Below, piece after piece: positions 43,194 to 53,434 of a stretch of DNA of 64,000 bases. Position numbers and translations under genes: made by a program. Location: contig CALZFC010000027.1 in assembly GCA_945643635.1 (NCBI GenBank), positions 924,001-988,000 of the forward strand. Reading direction: 5' to 3'. The notes beneath the pieces were generated by a model. That model did no database searches and was not told the origin of the DNA. It worked only from the letters and a program-made list of their open reading frames with translations. Within the stretch, counting starts at the first letter, position 1, and each line of letters begins with the position of its first letter. This stretch comes from Allodiplogaster sudhausi (Eukaryota; Nematoda; Chromadorea; Rhabditida; Diplogasteridae).

Positions 43194-44075
43194 CAGATGA
43201 ATAGGGAGTTTCCATATAATCATGGTGCGTTTTCGAAGGCACATAGCTAACGGATTTTCGTCAGAGGCAAAGGTGGCACAAATATTTGACTACAATCCAA
43301 GCACCTTGCCGTCCTAGCGCTACACAAATTCGCATGCATTCAACGTATGCGTAATAAAATACGAACCTCATCATAGTTTGCTTTCATCGACTGCAACTCA
43401 GGAATTTGGTATAAATGTGGCACTGGATGTTATCTGGATAGACCGACGCCTCCACAACTGCTACTCATTTTGAATATTACGAACCTCCTCTCCCTTTCAA
43501 AGATTGAGAGATATGTTCATATACAAATGCACATATGTACAAATAGTTATGTAGGAAGTATGTATGTGTGTAACCCCGTCTTGTATACTGTTGTTTCCGT
43601 GATATACTGTTGTTTTAAACAAAACAAAAAAACATCTCTTATTGTTAGTATATGTGTGTATATGCATGTATGCATGTACATATGGGCATAAATGCATGTT
43701 CATACATGCTTACGCAGTACATATATTCAGGAATACGATACAAGAACTATTCCTGAATATATAAGCATGCATGAACGTGCATTATGCGTCTCCAAAGATA
43801 TTTTTTCAGACAATAAATCCTCTAAGACACAAAAAGTAGATACGGAAAAGAAGCTGTTGTAGAATATAGCGGTGTTCTTTTAATTACAATTAGTTATCAT
43901 TTACATACATATCTCTAAAAAAATGCATACGTTGTCTTACATTATAAACGTGTTCAAACGATAGCTCACTATTTATTCGTTCTGCTATTTCAATATTTCC
44001 GAACAGGTCATTTTTTCAAAATTGGTTTTTATCTTATTTTTTTAATTTGTTTTGTTTTTAAAGCTCTTCAACGAG
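43194..44075. repeat. Remaining 5' flank of T6
   Basis: Holds GGATTTTCGTCAGAGGCAAA, AAATATTTGACTACAATCC and GGTATAAATGTGGCA, the upstream blocks shared by all family copies, then AT-rich sequence up to the start codon. 43690-43760 contains an inverted repeat of ATATATTCAGGAATA. No gene was seen. Confidence 0.6.
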
Positions 44076-45843
44076 ATGACGTACAAAGTCAACGGCAGCA
44101 GCTGTAGCGCTGGAGGGACGCTGCTCAAGGAGGCCGCCTCCTCGGTTTCCACTCCCGTCGAATGTGCCGATTCCTCAGCTTCATCGAATTCATCAACTGC
44201 TGCTTTGTGCTGCTGCGACGGCATTACCGTAGAGGTCCAGTGCTGGTCAAAAGTCTACTAACTTTAGGTTTGAGTGCTGGTCTAAAGTCTATTAACTTTT
44301 GGTTTATCAAACATAATTTCCTTAATAGTGGAGAAAGTTTATGAAATTTTCAGGGTTGCTACTTGATATAGTTAATAGTAGATTATTGGTTTGATTTATC
44401 TATTAATGAACGAAAAAAATCAATAAAATAATTGTCACTTGTTTTTTTTTAACTAGACCAGTTCAAAACAGATTCGTTGGAACAGTTGCCAATGTTTTGT
44501 TTTGTATTCAGATGAGTAACATAATTTCGTAGACTACCACCTTTCCAGGTCGCTGTCCAACTTCTCGGCATTCTCTATTTTACGGAATTTGTCATCGAGA
44601 TTTACAGTGGATTAACGTCGACGACTGCTTCACTAGACAGCGTCTTTTATGCTGTTAGTTCACAATCTTTATAGACAGTGGCCGGGTCATTGATTTTCCG
44701 ACTTGATATTACTTTCTGCAAATACGAGTGGTAAAGAGTCCTTTTTCTCTTGCCTTCCTCTTTTATTTTCTCTCTCCCCTTCTCTCTCGCTCTCTCTCTG
44801 TCCTCTCTCTCTCTGTCCTCTCTCTCTCTGTCCTCTCTCTGTCCTCTCTCTCTCTCTCTGTCCTCTCTCCCTCCCTCAGTCTCTGTCTCTGTCCTCTCTC
44901 TCCGTCCTCTCTCCCTCCCTCAATCTCTCTCTGTCCTCTCTCTCTCTTTCTCTCTCTCACACTCACTCTCTCTCTCTGTCCTCTCTCTCTCTCTCTGTCC
45001 TCTCTCCCTCCCTCAATCTCTGTCTCTCTCTGTCCTCTCTCTCTCTTTCTCTCTCTCTCACTCTCTCTCTCTCTCTGTCCTCTCTCTCTTTCTCTCTCTC
45101 TCACTCTCACTCTCTCTCTCTATCCTCTCTCTTTCAGAAGCCCTTCATTTCGGCAGCTTCTTGTCTTCTTGCGATCGCTGGCATCCGCGCAAACTCGCAT
45201 CGCTCTTGGCTGATGCTGCTGCCTCTGAGCGCTCAGATTGTAGGCACTTCTTTTTTTATTTATTTGAATATTTTTTTCAAGATTGTATTCTGGTATATAG
45301 ACTGGCAGACACGTTAATTACATCTTATATGTTGTTAATTAATATATATATTTTCTCAGCTCTTCGAGATCTGCATGCTTGCTGCCTCAACAACGGGCTT
45401 ATTCGTAGATGAGGTTTTTATTTATATTTAATTTCTTTTAATAACATTATTTTCCGACACATTTATAAATTCACTATGCAAACAGGCAATTATTTGTTAT
45501 TGTTTATTGGAAATGCTTGACAATTTACAATAATTATTCAGTGAGAAAGGCAGAATTGTTCACATTTCAGGGGTCTGATGGCAGCGAAGAAGAGAAGAAG
45601 GCTCTTTGGTACAAGCTTGTTATTGGTGTTCTCCTCTACAAATTGTGGATGCTCAGAGTCGTCTTCTCGGCCATCTCTTCCAAGAGGCGCGATCGTTTTT
45701 TGACTTTCTTAAAGAATTACTTTTCTGACTGAATTATTTAACTTAATTATTCTTGTTTCTTTTTTTCCAGAAAAAGTGAACAACTCGTCTATTCGTCATT
45801 GAACGACATGTCCGCTTGCAAGAAATGCATTGTCGAAGTGTAA
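44076..45843 (+). CDS. Four-TM Cys/Ser-rich membrane protein, copy T6
   Basis: Exons in phase: 44076-44234, 44549-44653, 45138-45239, 45360-45413, 45571-45686 and 45771-45843, about 202 residues. Head MTYKVNGSSCSAGGTLLKEA with CCCDGITVE. TM segments ILYFTEFVIEIYSG, FISAASCLLAIAGI, WLMLLPLSAQI plus LFEICMLAASTTGL, and LVIGVLLYKLWMLRVVFSAI. Tail SACKKCIVEV. Compared with T1/T2 it has a 9-nt deletion in exon 3, a 3-nt insertion in exon 4, a 6-nt gain in exon 5 and a 3-nt deletion in exon 6. All are multiples of three, good evidence that these exons, including exon 6, are under coding constraint. Intron 5 again starts GC (AAGAG then GCGCGA). Intron 2 contains a 360-nt CT tract. Function unknown. 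Confidence 0.78.
44770..45135. repeat. (CT)n tract in intron 2 of T6
   Basis: Runs of CTCTCTCTGTCCTCTCTC units ending CTCTTTCAG at the acceptor. This is the longest of the five homologous tracts and the source of several long Ser/Leu-rich false ORFs. Confidence 0.92.
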
Positions 45844-46255
45844 AAAAAGATTGTGCCTCTGATCCATTAATTTTTTAAACCTATTTATTTCACATTTTGA
45901 TTATCCATTGGAAAAAAATTTAACAAATAATTTAACAATTTATAGTTGTATCAGCCCGATTTTGGATGGGCACATTGATGTTATTGACCGAACGTCAAGT
46001 TTGTTGCGGGATACATATAAAATTGGAGACATTCATTGCCATTTCAAAGTATGGGTAATTTAATCATACAAAATATGTAGTGTGTGTGAAAAGCTCTTTT
46101 AGATACCGTGCTCTGTAAACTTTTTTCCAAAATGTATGATTTCCCTTCGTTTGGCATATAGTAAATAATTTACTATACTGTACATATGAATATAATACAA
46201 GAATATGAGATTTGTACGTCATATTTGAGCACAACATGCTCGTTGTAGCAAAGAA
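45844..46255. repeat. 3' flank of T6
   Basis: Mirrors the 3' flank of T3 more than that of T1/T2 (AAGCTCTTTTAGATACCGTG, ATTTGAGCACAACATGCTCG). No gene was seen. Confidence 0.6.
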
Positions 46256-46575
46256 TGTTAAAGGCGGTCCGAGGCGAATAAATACGGTCTCGTTTTTTTT
46301 TTTGCCTTATTCGGTCAGGTTGAGCTAGAAATTTCGATTGCAAGTGTCCCGAACTCACAAAAATCCCTCTGCCCTGCGGAAATTAACAGTATTCTCTACT
46401 TTGAATTCGCGAATATTTTATATTCAGGCAATTTTCAAATAAAAATTGGTAGACCTACGCCGTGGCCATTGAACTCCTGCGCCTAAACATTGGCCGGGGT
46501 TTTCTTAACACGTCGGCTCATATGGCAGTTGAGCAAAGCACAAGTTTCTGTGTGGAGACGCGAGGGGCAGTAGCA
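46256..46575 (+). repeat. Dispersed repeat copy (same unit as 4487-4885)
   Basis: AAAGGCGGTCCGAGGCGAAT start, TCACAAAAATCCCTCTGCCC middle, GAGACGCGAGGGGCAGTAGC end. More diverged than the copy at 4487. Confidence 0.7.
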
Positions 46576-46630
46576 TCAATCCGGGATGAATAGCTGAAAA
46601 TAACTTTGGAATCAAAATGTTTCAACACAC

Positions 46631-46688
46631 CGCTGCGTTCAGGTCGCAGTTCTCTTCGGAGGGCGCAGGTTCGAATCTTGAGGATGGC
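46631..46688 (+). pseudogene. tRNA-Leu 3' fragment
   Basis: GCTGCGTTCAGGTCGCAGTT through GGTTCGAATCTTGAGGATGG; the 5' half is absent and the T stem is mismatched. It shares the GAGGATGGCA 3' end with the fragment at 26389, so the two are copies of one truncated tRNA. Confidence 0.85.
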
Positions 46689-46785
46689 AAACGTTGTGCA
46701 TTTGCGTTGAAGTCACTGACAAACAAAAACTATGCGCGATCTAGGTGCAATTGTGAGATATAGCCGGCACAAAACAGATCTCGTG

Positions 46786-46869
46786 GTCATTCTGGCCGAG
46801 CGGTCAAAGGCGCTTCGTTCAGGTCGCAGTCCTCTTCGGATGGCGCAGGTTCGAATCCTGCTGATGACA
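46786..46869 (+). pseudogene. tRNA-Leu (CAG) copy with stem mismatches
   Basis: 84 nt aligned to 8804-8887 with anticodon CAG preserved. It has a mismatch in the anticodon stem (CTTCG against CGCAG), in the variable arm (GGATGGC) and at the last acceptor pair (C against T). Internal promoter boxes are intact, so it may be transcribed, but probably not into a good tRNA. Confidence 0.7.
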
Positions 46870-47296
46870 AACTTTTTGCATTTGCGTTGAAGTTACTGAC
46901 GCACAAAAACTATGCGCGATCTAACGTATGCGCAATTGTGAGATTCTATCTCTGACATTCCAAACCAGAATAATCTTCTTATTTCAAGTTCTATTCTTTT
47001 GATTAAAAATTTACGAAAATATTTATGGTTTTGCAGAGTATTCAAATCTCGTAACAGTAAGCAATTCAAGTCGGAGTCCTCTTCCGTCTTCAATATTTCG
47101 AAGGCTACAGCAGCATTGATAGTTGAATATTCTGCGATGTTCCTCATGATCGGCAATTATACAAGAGCCAGGAGAGGCGAGGGCAGTATGTGCTGAAGAG
47201 CCACACGACGTTGCGCAAGACGATGAAGAAGAAGAAGTGTTGCAGGAGGGGGTTATAAGAACAAGAGGATCGTGTACACATGGACAGTGAGAAGTT

Positions 47297-47344
<48 letters not shown>

Positions 47345-47522
47345 CGAGAGAGAGAGGGTGAGAGAGAGCGAGACAGGAATCGTGTGAACGTCTGGAGAGC
47401 GTGGATAAACGAGAGAGAGACAGAGAGAGAGAGAGAGAGGGGAAGCGAGAGCGTCGAGATTGTGTGTGAATAGCTCTGCACGAGCTTCTTCTCAATAGCA
47501 AACGTACAGCGTGTGGACGAGA
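46870..47522. other. Upstream region of Cys/Pro gene A
   Basis: Contains a degenerate tRNA-flank segment (46870-47090) and a GA tract (47297-47450). ORFs read across the tract are Ser/Leu-rich artefacts. Confidence 0.5.
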
Positions 47523-47556
47523 GGGCAAAAAGCGGGCAGCCCACGGGGTACTTAAG
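47523..47556 (+). promoter_or_regulatory. Conserved upstream box of Cys/Pro gene A
   Basis: GGGCAAAAAGCGGGCAGCCC followed by ACGGGGTACTTAAG. The same box, in the same orientation relative to the gene, lies upstream of gene B (52410-52443). It is about 220 nt before the start codon. Conservation within otherwise divergent flanks suggests a core-promoter element; no transcription start can be seen. Confidence 0.5.
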
Positions 47557-47773
47557 CTAGTCTCGTAGAACCCGGAGACACGCCATGGCGCGCGTTCTTC
47601 ACTGCATGAAGCGGTGAATTCGACATCAGCATTTTCCTTTTCTACATTTCTTACCCTTATCTCAATGTTATTTTGCATATGTGCATATCTGTATGTATTA
47701 ACGTATGTTTTAGGTTTCGAGCCAAAGTACAGTAATTGTAATTTTAATATAGTAACATTGTAAGAACCGGCAT

Positions 47774-49358
47774 ATGATGCGGTGCGCCGGCGCCACACTG
47801 CTGGCCGCTGTTCTCCTGCTTGCCGGCGGAGGCATCCGAGCTGAGGTTCCGTATCTTGTGGCAATCCTGATTATTTTTGATAGGGGCATCATGAAAATCA
47901 GCGCAGTTTACATAAGTTTACATAATAAATAGCAATACCATTACAACCAATGGTTATTTCGTCATCTCAAAAATTAATTTGCGCCATATACAACAGGATG
48001 CCAACTCGGAGCAGCATCAGCTAAACTCCGTCCGATGCAAACGACAGTACTACGGCTGGGGCTGTGGCGGAGGCGCAGTACTCGCGCCCTACCCAACCGA
48101 AGGCTACTATGCGCCAGCCATCGCACCAGTTGTCAGCTACTTAATTTTTATTTTTTTCTTTTCTTTTAAATATAAATATATTTTTTTCATAGACTACAGC
48201 TGAATAGACAACTATCAACAATTCTAATTGTAAGCACAAGAATATAAAGCTATTGAGTAATTTTCCAAAGCATTCCACAAATTCTCACGGGCGATCTTCA
48301 GGCCTGCGCCCCGGCGTGCATGCCAGCGTGTCGACCTGCTTGCATCTTCGGTGTTCTGCCCCCTCTGCCTCTTCCGCCCCCTCCTCCCCCTCCTCCTCCT
48401 CCTCCTCCGCCTCCGCCCCCTCCTCCGGCTCCCCTCTGTGTCAAAGCTTGCATGCCAGTGTGTGCTCCGGCCTGCCTGGCTGCTCCTCCCCCTCCTCACC
48501 CTCCTCCCCCTCCTCCCCCTCCTCCGCCCGTCTGCATTCCAGCATGCATGCCAGTCTGCGCCCCAGCCTGTATCGCCGCTCCTCCTCCGCCTCCTCCTCC
48601 TTCGCCTCCTCCGCCGCCACCTCCCCCTCCTCCTCCAGTCTGCGCCCCAGTCTGCATGCCGAGCTGTCTTCCAGCTTGCGTCGCTGTTCAGGTTTGCACT
48701 CATCACCTAGTTTTCCAATTTATTGATGCCCCTGAAAGAAAAAATATATGGATTTTAGCCAGTAGCCGCGGCGCTTCCGCCTTCTCCTCCGCCACCGCCA
48801 GTCTGTGCACCAGTATGCATGCCGGCATGTGCTCCAGTATGTCTCGCGGCCGTCCCTGCCCCTCCTCCGCCTCCGCCTCCTCCTCCCCCTCCTCCTCCTC
48901 CTCCCGCTCCCCTCTGTGTCCCGGCCTGCATGCCAGTGTGTGCTCCGGCCTGCCTGGCTGCACCGCCGCCGCCTCCTCCTCCGCCTCCACCTCCCCCACC
49001 AGTCTGTGCTCCTATCTGTATGCCCACTTGTGCTCCAGCCTGTGTTGCCTACTATGTCCCGCCTCCTCCTCCTCCTCCTCCTCCCCCGCCTCCCCCGCCT
49101 CCTCCCCCTCCCCCTCCTCCTCCTCCCCCTCCTCCCCCTCCTCCCCCTCCACCCCCAGTATGTGCCCCAGTCTGTATGCCAACTTGTGCACCAACTTGTG
49201 TTGCGTACTTTGCGCCTCCTCCCCCTCCACCTCCCCCTCCGCCTCCTCCTCCGCCTCCTCCTCCCCCTCCTCCCCCTCCCCCTCCCCCTCCTCCACCCCC
49301 CGCATGCATCCCGAGGTGCCTGCCCTCATGCCTTCCAGCTTGCGTCGCCGCAGGGTAA
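47774..49358 (+). CDS. Secreted Cys-tetrad/polyproline protein A
   Basis: Four exons, all phase 0: 47774-47845, 47997-48131, 48302-48691 and 48759-49358, giving 398 residues. Exon 1 is a signal peptide (MMRCAGATLLAAVLLLAGGG then IRAE). Exon 2 has a KRQYYGWGCGGGAV module, with KR a possible processing site. Exons 3-4 alternate Cys tetrads spaced C-x3-C-x3-C-x3-C (CAPACMPACRPAC, CMPVCAPACLAA, CAPVCMPTCAPTCVAY) with long proline runs of 10-36 residues. It ends CIPRCLPSCLPACVAAG. This suggests an extracellular, disulphide-rich structural protein (cuticle, eggshell or secretion); that is inference. The first intron donor is GTTCCG and the second is GTCAGC, both weak. Start: the second ATG (47777) matches the single ATG of gene B. 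Arranged tail-to-tail with gene B. Confidence 0.82.
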
Positions 49359-50750
49359 GAGCCCCTCATCAGTGTCTGTCCTATCTACGGCTAGGCCTTT
49401 GACCATTCAAGTCGTCTGTACATACAAGGCAAGTATTCACGTTATATTTGATGCGTGTTCTTCAGGAACGATAAATTATATTTCTTTAACCTCTCGTTCT
49501 TGTCACTGGAGCAACAATTGAAGTGGACTTTATAATTCATTATGAGCAGAACAGCAGGAAAGGAGATCAGAACGTGATAGCCTCATTAAGGGACAATGCC
49601 TAGTAATGCACTTACGTCTACCGCCGTCGCCATAAAATCAGGACGGAATTTTTTTTTTATAAATTACAATTATAGAAAGAGTGGCAATTGATTGTCCGGA
49701 TTATAGTAAGAATGGTGTGCAGTATGCCACCAAATTTAATGTCAAAAGCTTATGGTTAGAGGTCTCCGAATCTATAGCAATCGTTACCGCTTCTGTCTTC
49801 TAGAGTATATCGAGCTCGCTTCTCATTTTGACGTTACGAAACTAATATTCATTAAGTTGTACAAAAAAGTAGCCAGATGCCAGCAGTTGTAGTCGATAAT
49901 CCATTCAAAGATTCAAGGGGATGAAATGATTTGTAGGGACCAGTCTTCACCACTTCAGCTTGGCACTGTTAGCTTACTTCCTTCTGTACTCCTCAGCTTT
50001 CCTTGTGCGTAATTTCACGTCTTATTCTAGACAGGAACAATTACCTCCTTTTTCCTTGCTACTCGACGCACCATATGGAGATCACCTTGTGGCCAGTAAC
50101 CATCACAGTTATTGATGGTTCGTACTTATTTAAATAGGCAGCCAAAACAACTGTGTGTGTAAGGTGATTTCCAGCCTGACAATCATACAATAGAAGGAAT
50201 GTTGGATCGTGACTGCATAATGGAAAAGTTATGTATTTTTTCCATCGCTCGGATTTAAGTCGACTTTTATGATTGTTCATCCAGTCGGTATTTTGGTCGG
50301 ATTCTTTCACTCTTCGGTTTACTGAAAAATATCATTATTTCCCTGCGATTATGATTAATCAACAGAAAGTTTTATCAATTTTAATTTTTTTTTTGCTTTA
50401 ACATGTTACATACATACATACATGCATATGTATATATCAAAGTTTGCTGCTTGTTAATACGCATCGTGAAAAAAGAAAAGAATTTGACTTTCGGTCATGC
50501 AAAACTCTGTCTCTTTTCCTATTCTAAGATACATACATAGATTGTACTGAAGTGAATGGTACTGAGCTGAATGATCAATCAATCGCCTACTGTTTCTTGT
50601 ATTCATACCTCGGATCAGTCGGATAATTTATTGTTCTTGAAGAACACGCATCAAATGCACAATGATACGATATATGACTTGTATATACAGACAACTTGAA
50701 TGAACTGAGAGACTCGGCGTAGCCTGGGATAGACTGCCATCGATGGGCTC
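49359..50750. other. Region between convergent genes A and B
   Basis: Conserved inverted 3' flanks: TTGATGCGTGTTCTTC is found about 90 nt past both stop codons, followed by an imperfect or perfect GTTCTTGAAGAAC palindrome and then GATAAATTATA (gene A) or AATAAATTATC (gene B). These hexamers are likely poly(A) signals (gene B at 50627-50632). The centre (49550-50560) has no convincing gene; a frame at 50059-50310 minus is unrecognised. Confidence 0.6.
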
Positions 50751-52125
50751 TTACCCTGCGGCAATGCATGCTGGAAGGCAAGCGGGCAGGCACCTTGGGA
50801 TGCATGCGGGGGGAGGAGGAGGGGGAGGGGGAGGAGGAGCATAGTAGGCAATACAGGTTGGAGCACAAGTGGGCATACAGACAGGAGCACAGACTGGGGG
50901 CGGAGGAGGGGGAGGAGGCGGAGGAGGAGGCAGTGGCGGAGCAGCCAGGCAGGCCGGAGCACACACTGGCATGCAGGCCGGGACACAGAGGGGAGCGGGC
51001 GGAGGAGGAGGCGGAGGAGGTGGAAGCGGAGGAGGGGCAGGGATGGCCGCGAGACATACTGGAGCACATGTAGGCATGCACATTGGCGCGCAGACTGGCG
51101 GCGGAAGAGGCGGAAGGGCAATGGCTACTGGCTGAAATAAGTATAGTTGTTGTCTTCACCGGGCATTAATCAATTCAATTATATTTGTATATAACCAATC
51201 TTAGAATTCGAGGGGAGAAGTGCAAACCTGAACGGCTATGCAAGCGGGAAGACAGGTCGGCATGCAGACTGGGGCACAGACTGGAGGTGGAGGAGGCGGA
51301 GGCGGAGGAGGCGGAGGAGCTGCGATGCAGGCTGGCGCGCAAATTGGCATGCACGCTGGAACGCAGACGGGCGGGGGAGGAGGAGGAGGTGGAGGCGGAG
51401 CAGCCAGGCAGGCCGGAGCACACACTGGCATGCAGGCCGGGACACAGAGGGGAGCGGGAGGAGGAGGTTGAGGAGGGGCCGGAGGCAGAACACCGAAGAT
51501 ACACGCAGGTCGACACGCAGGCATGCATACAGGAGCGCAGGCCTGCCATGTGAAGGTTTTTTTTGTTGTTGCAATTTTACAGTTCACTTACAAGTTAGAT
51601 ACTTTTCTCTTAAGATATCATCTATAAAATGATATATTTATCAACAACACAATCATGCGTGCTACGGCTGACGATGAAAGAACGAGTCACTAACCACTGG
51701 TGCGATGGCCGGCGCAAAGTAGCCGCCTGGCGGGTAAGGCACCAGTGCTGCGCCGCTGCCACAGCCCCAGCCGCCGTAGTACTGTCGCTTGCATCGGATG
51801 GTGGCCGATTTCGCAGCTGGGGCATCCTGTTAAAGGAGATGTCGAGCAGGTTCATGTCACCTTCGTGTCACAACTTTTGGCGGGAAGAAAAGTTTTGGAG
51901 GAAGGGACAGTTTTGTCGGGAAGGACAGTTTTAGCGGGAAATACAGTTTTAACGGTAACACATAGTTTTTGGGAGTTTTGGCGGGAAAGAAAATTTTGGC
52001 GGGAAAGATAACTTTGAAAGTCTTGGCGGGAAATAAACTTTGGACGGGAAGTAACGAACCTCTGCACTGATGCCCTCGACAAGCAGTAGGAGTGCGACGA
52101 GCACAGTGGCGCCGGCGCACCTCAT
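50751..52125 (-). CDS. Secreted Cys-tetrad/polyproline protein B
   Basis: Four phase-0 exons mirror gene A: 52060-52125 (signal peptide MRCAGATVLVALLLLVEGIS then AE), 51695-51826 (KRQYYGGWGCGSGAALVPYP), 51228-51542 and 50751-51131, giving 297 residues. Same tetrads (CAPVCMPACRPACIFGVLPP, CMPVCAPACLAA, CMPTCAPTCIAYYAPP) and the end CIPRCLPACLPACIAAG, but shorter proline runs and one tetrad block fewer in exon 4 than gene A. Residues around each Cys block are strongly conserved while Pro-run length varies, as expected from slippage at CCN repeats. Intron 1 (51827-52059) is filled with GGCGGGAA repeats. It is the inverted duplicate of gene A, and both are probably expressed. Confidence 0.82.
51880..52055 (-). 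repeat. GGCGGGAA repeat array in intron 1 of gene B
   Basis: On the plus strand, about eight degenerate repeats of AGTTTTGGCGGGAAAGAAAA type at 18-26 nt spacing. Several contain TTTTGGCGGGAA, which matches the E2F consensus TTTSGCGSGAA. The equivalent intron of gene A lacks the array. Confidence 0.75.
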
Positions 52126-52951
52126 CTCGGGCCGGATCTTATTGTTGGAGACAAATAGTATGTCACAAGAGTTGTATGGGCACGAAAGTAACAACTTGAC
52201 GAACATTCAAAAGTATGTATGTACATGCTGGATTGGTATGAATGCAAAGTATCAATTTGACGAACTTATGTGACACATTTTGAACTATGTAGTAAATAAT
52301 AAAGTTCATCTAGACTTCACTTGCAGATGACATGGATTACCAGGGGCCCTAACTCTGTGCTCAATGGCGGAGTGAGTGTATTCATGCTTCTCAGTCGGCT
52401 GGAGACTCTCTTAAGTACCCGTGGACTGGCCGCTTTTTGCCCCTTTGCTTCTGCTTCTCGCCCATGCTTCGTTATACGCCGGAGGGGCTATTCACACACA
52501 CACACTCGAACAGTCTTCGAGATCATTCACCTCCCCTCACTCTCTGCTTCTCTGTTTTCTCTCTCTCTCTTTCTCATTCTCTCTCACACACAGTTTTCTC
52601 TTTCTCTCCTTCTCTCTTTCTCTCGTTCTCTCATTCTTTCTCTTTCCCTCTTTCTCTCTTTCTCTCTTTCTCACTTTCTATTTATCTCTTTCTCTGTTTC
52701 TCTGCTCTCTCTTCTTCTTAATTCCTTCCTTCTCTTCTTGCTGCCACATCGTGCTCCTCTCAAGATGCCCTCATCCTGAACACCGTGTCTTCACCGGATC
52801 AACGGACCGTTACTTATGGCTGCACCCGGTTGAATCTCCTTTTTTCCAGCGTCTTTCCATTCCACCCTCTCGGCAGTGTCTCTCGTTCTCAAACACACAA
52901 TCGAGCTTTATCTTCTCTCATTCTCGCGTGCTCCACTCTCGGCTCACGGCT

Positions 52952-52994
<43 letters not shown>

Positions 52995-53434
52995 CTCCTG
53001 TCTCTACACAACTTTTTATGGGGTTGACGAAGAACAAGAGGAAGCAAGTGTCCTTGCACAATCTTTGCACGGAGTGTCTGCAAGGATCCTAGAGAAAAGA
53101 ATCAGGGCTCACATCAGGAATGAGAGTTGAAGAAGAAAAACAACACAGTAAATATTGACAATGAATGCCAGACGATAGACAGTTCCAGGAGATTAAATTT
53201 CTGAAAGCTCTATCTTGCTTGCTCTCTCTCTCTCTCGCTCTGGTAGATTAGTACAAATGTTTATCGGGTTGTCTTCTCAATTATCATTGGCATTACAATT
53301 TTGCAATGGTTGTTCTTGATGTGCGACAATGTATATTGACACAGAAAAGAAGTGCAATATAAAAATAAGTTGAAGTTAATAAATCAATAAGTGTGGTTTT
53401 GTAGTACAAATGTAATGTTGTATGACGCAACATA
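52126..53434. other. Upstream region of gene B and spacer
   Basis: CT tracts at 52540-52700 and 52956-52992. The long Ser/Leu-rich ORFs over 52321-53130 are read through these tracts and are not called. 53130-53434 shows nothing recognisable. Confidence 0.5.
52410..52443 (-). promoter_or_regulatory. Conserved upstream box of Cys/Pro gene B
   Basis: Read on the minus strand: GGGCAAAAAGCGGCCAGTCC then ACGGGTACTTAAG, matching 47523-47556. It lies about 285 nt before the start codon. Confidence 0.5.

Noticed and set aside
44703..45412. Long Ser/Leu-rich ORFs (up to 220 codons) and similar ones at 10654-11186, 47023-47864 and 52321-53092
   Set aside because: They are read through (CT)n/(GA)n tracts lying in introns or promoters of better-supported genes, and frames are not conserved between paralogous tracts.
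48224..49529. Overlapping plus- and minus-strand ORFs rich in Ser, Leu, Gly or Arg over the Cys/Pro genes (also 50587-51587)
   Set aside because: They are alternate frames of the CCN proline runs. Only the Cys/Pro frame is phase-consistent across exons and conserved between genes A and B.
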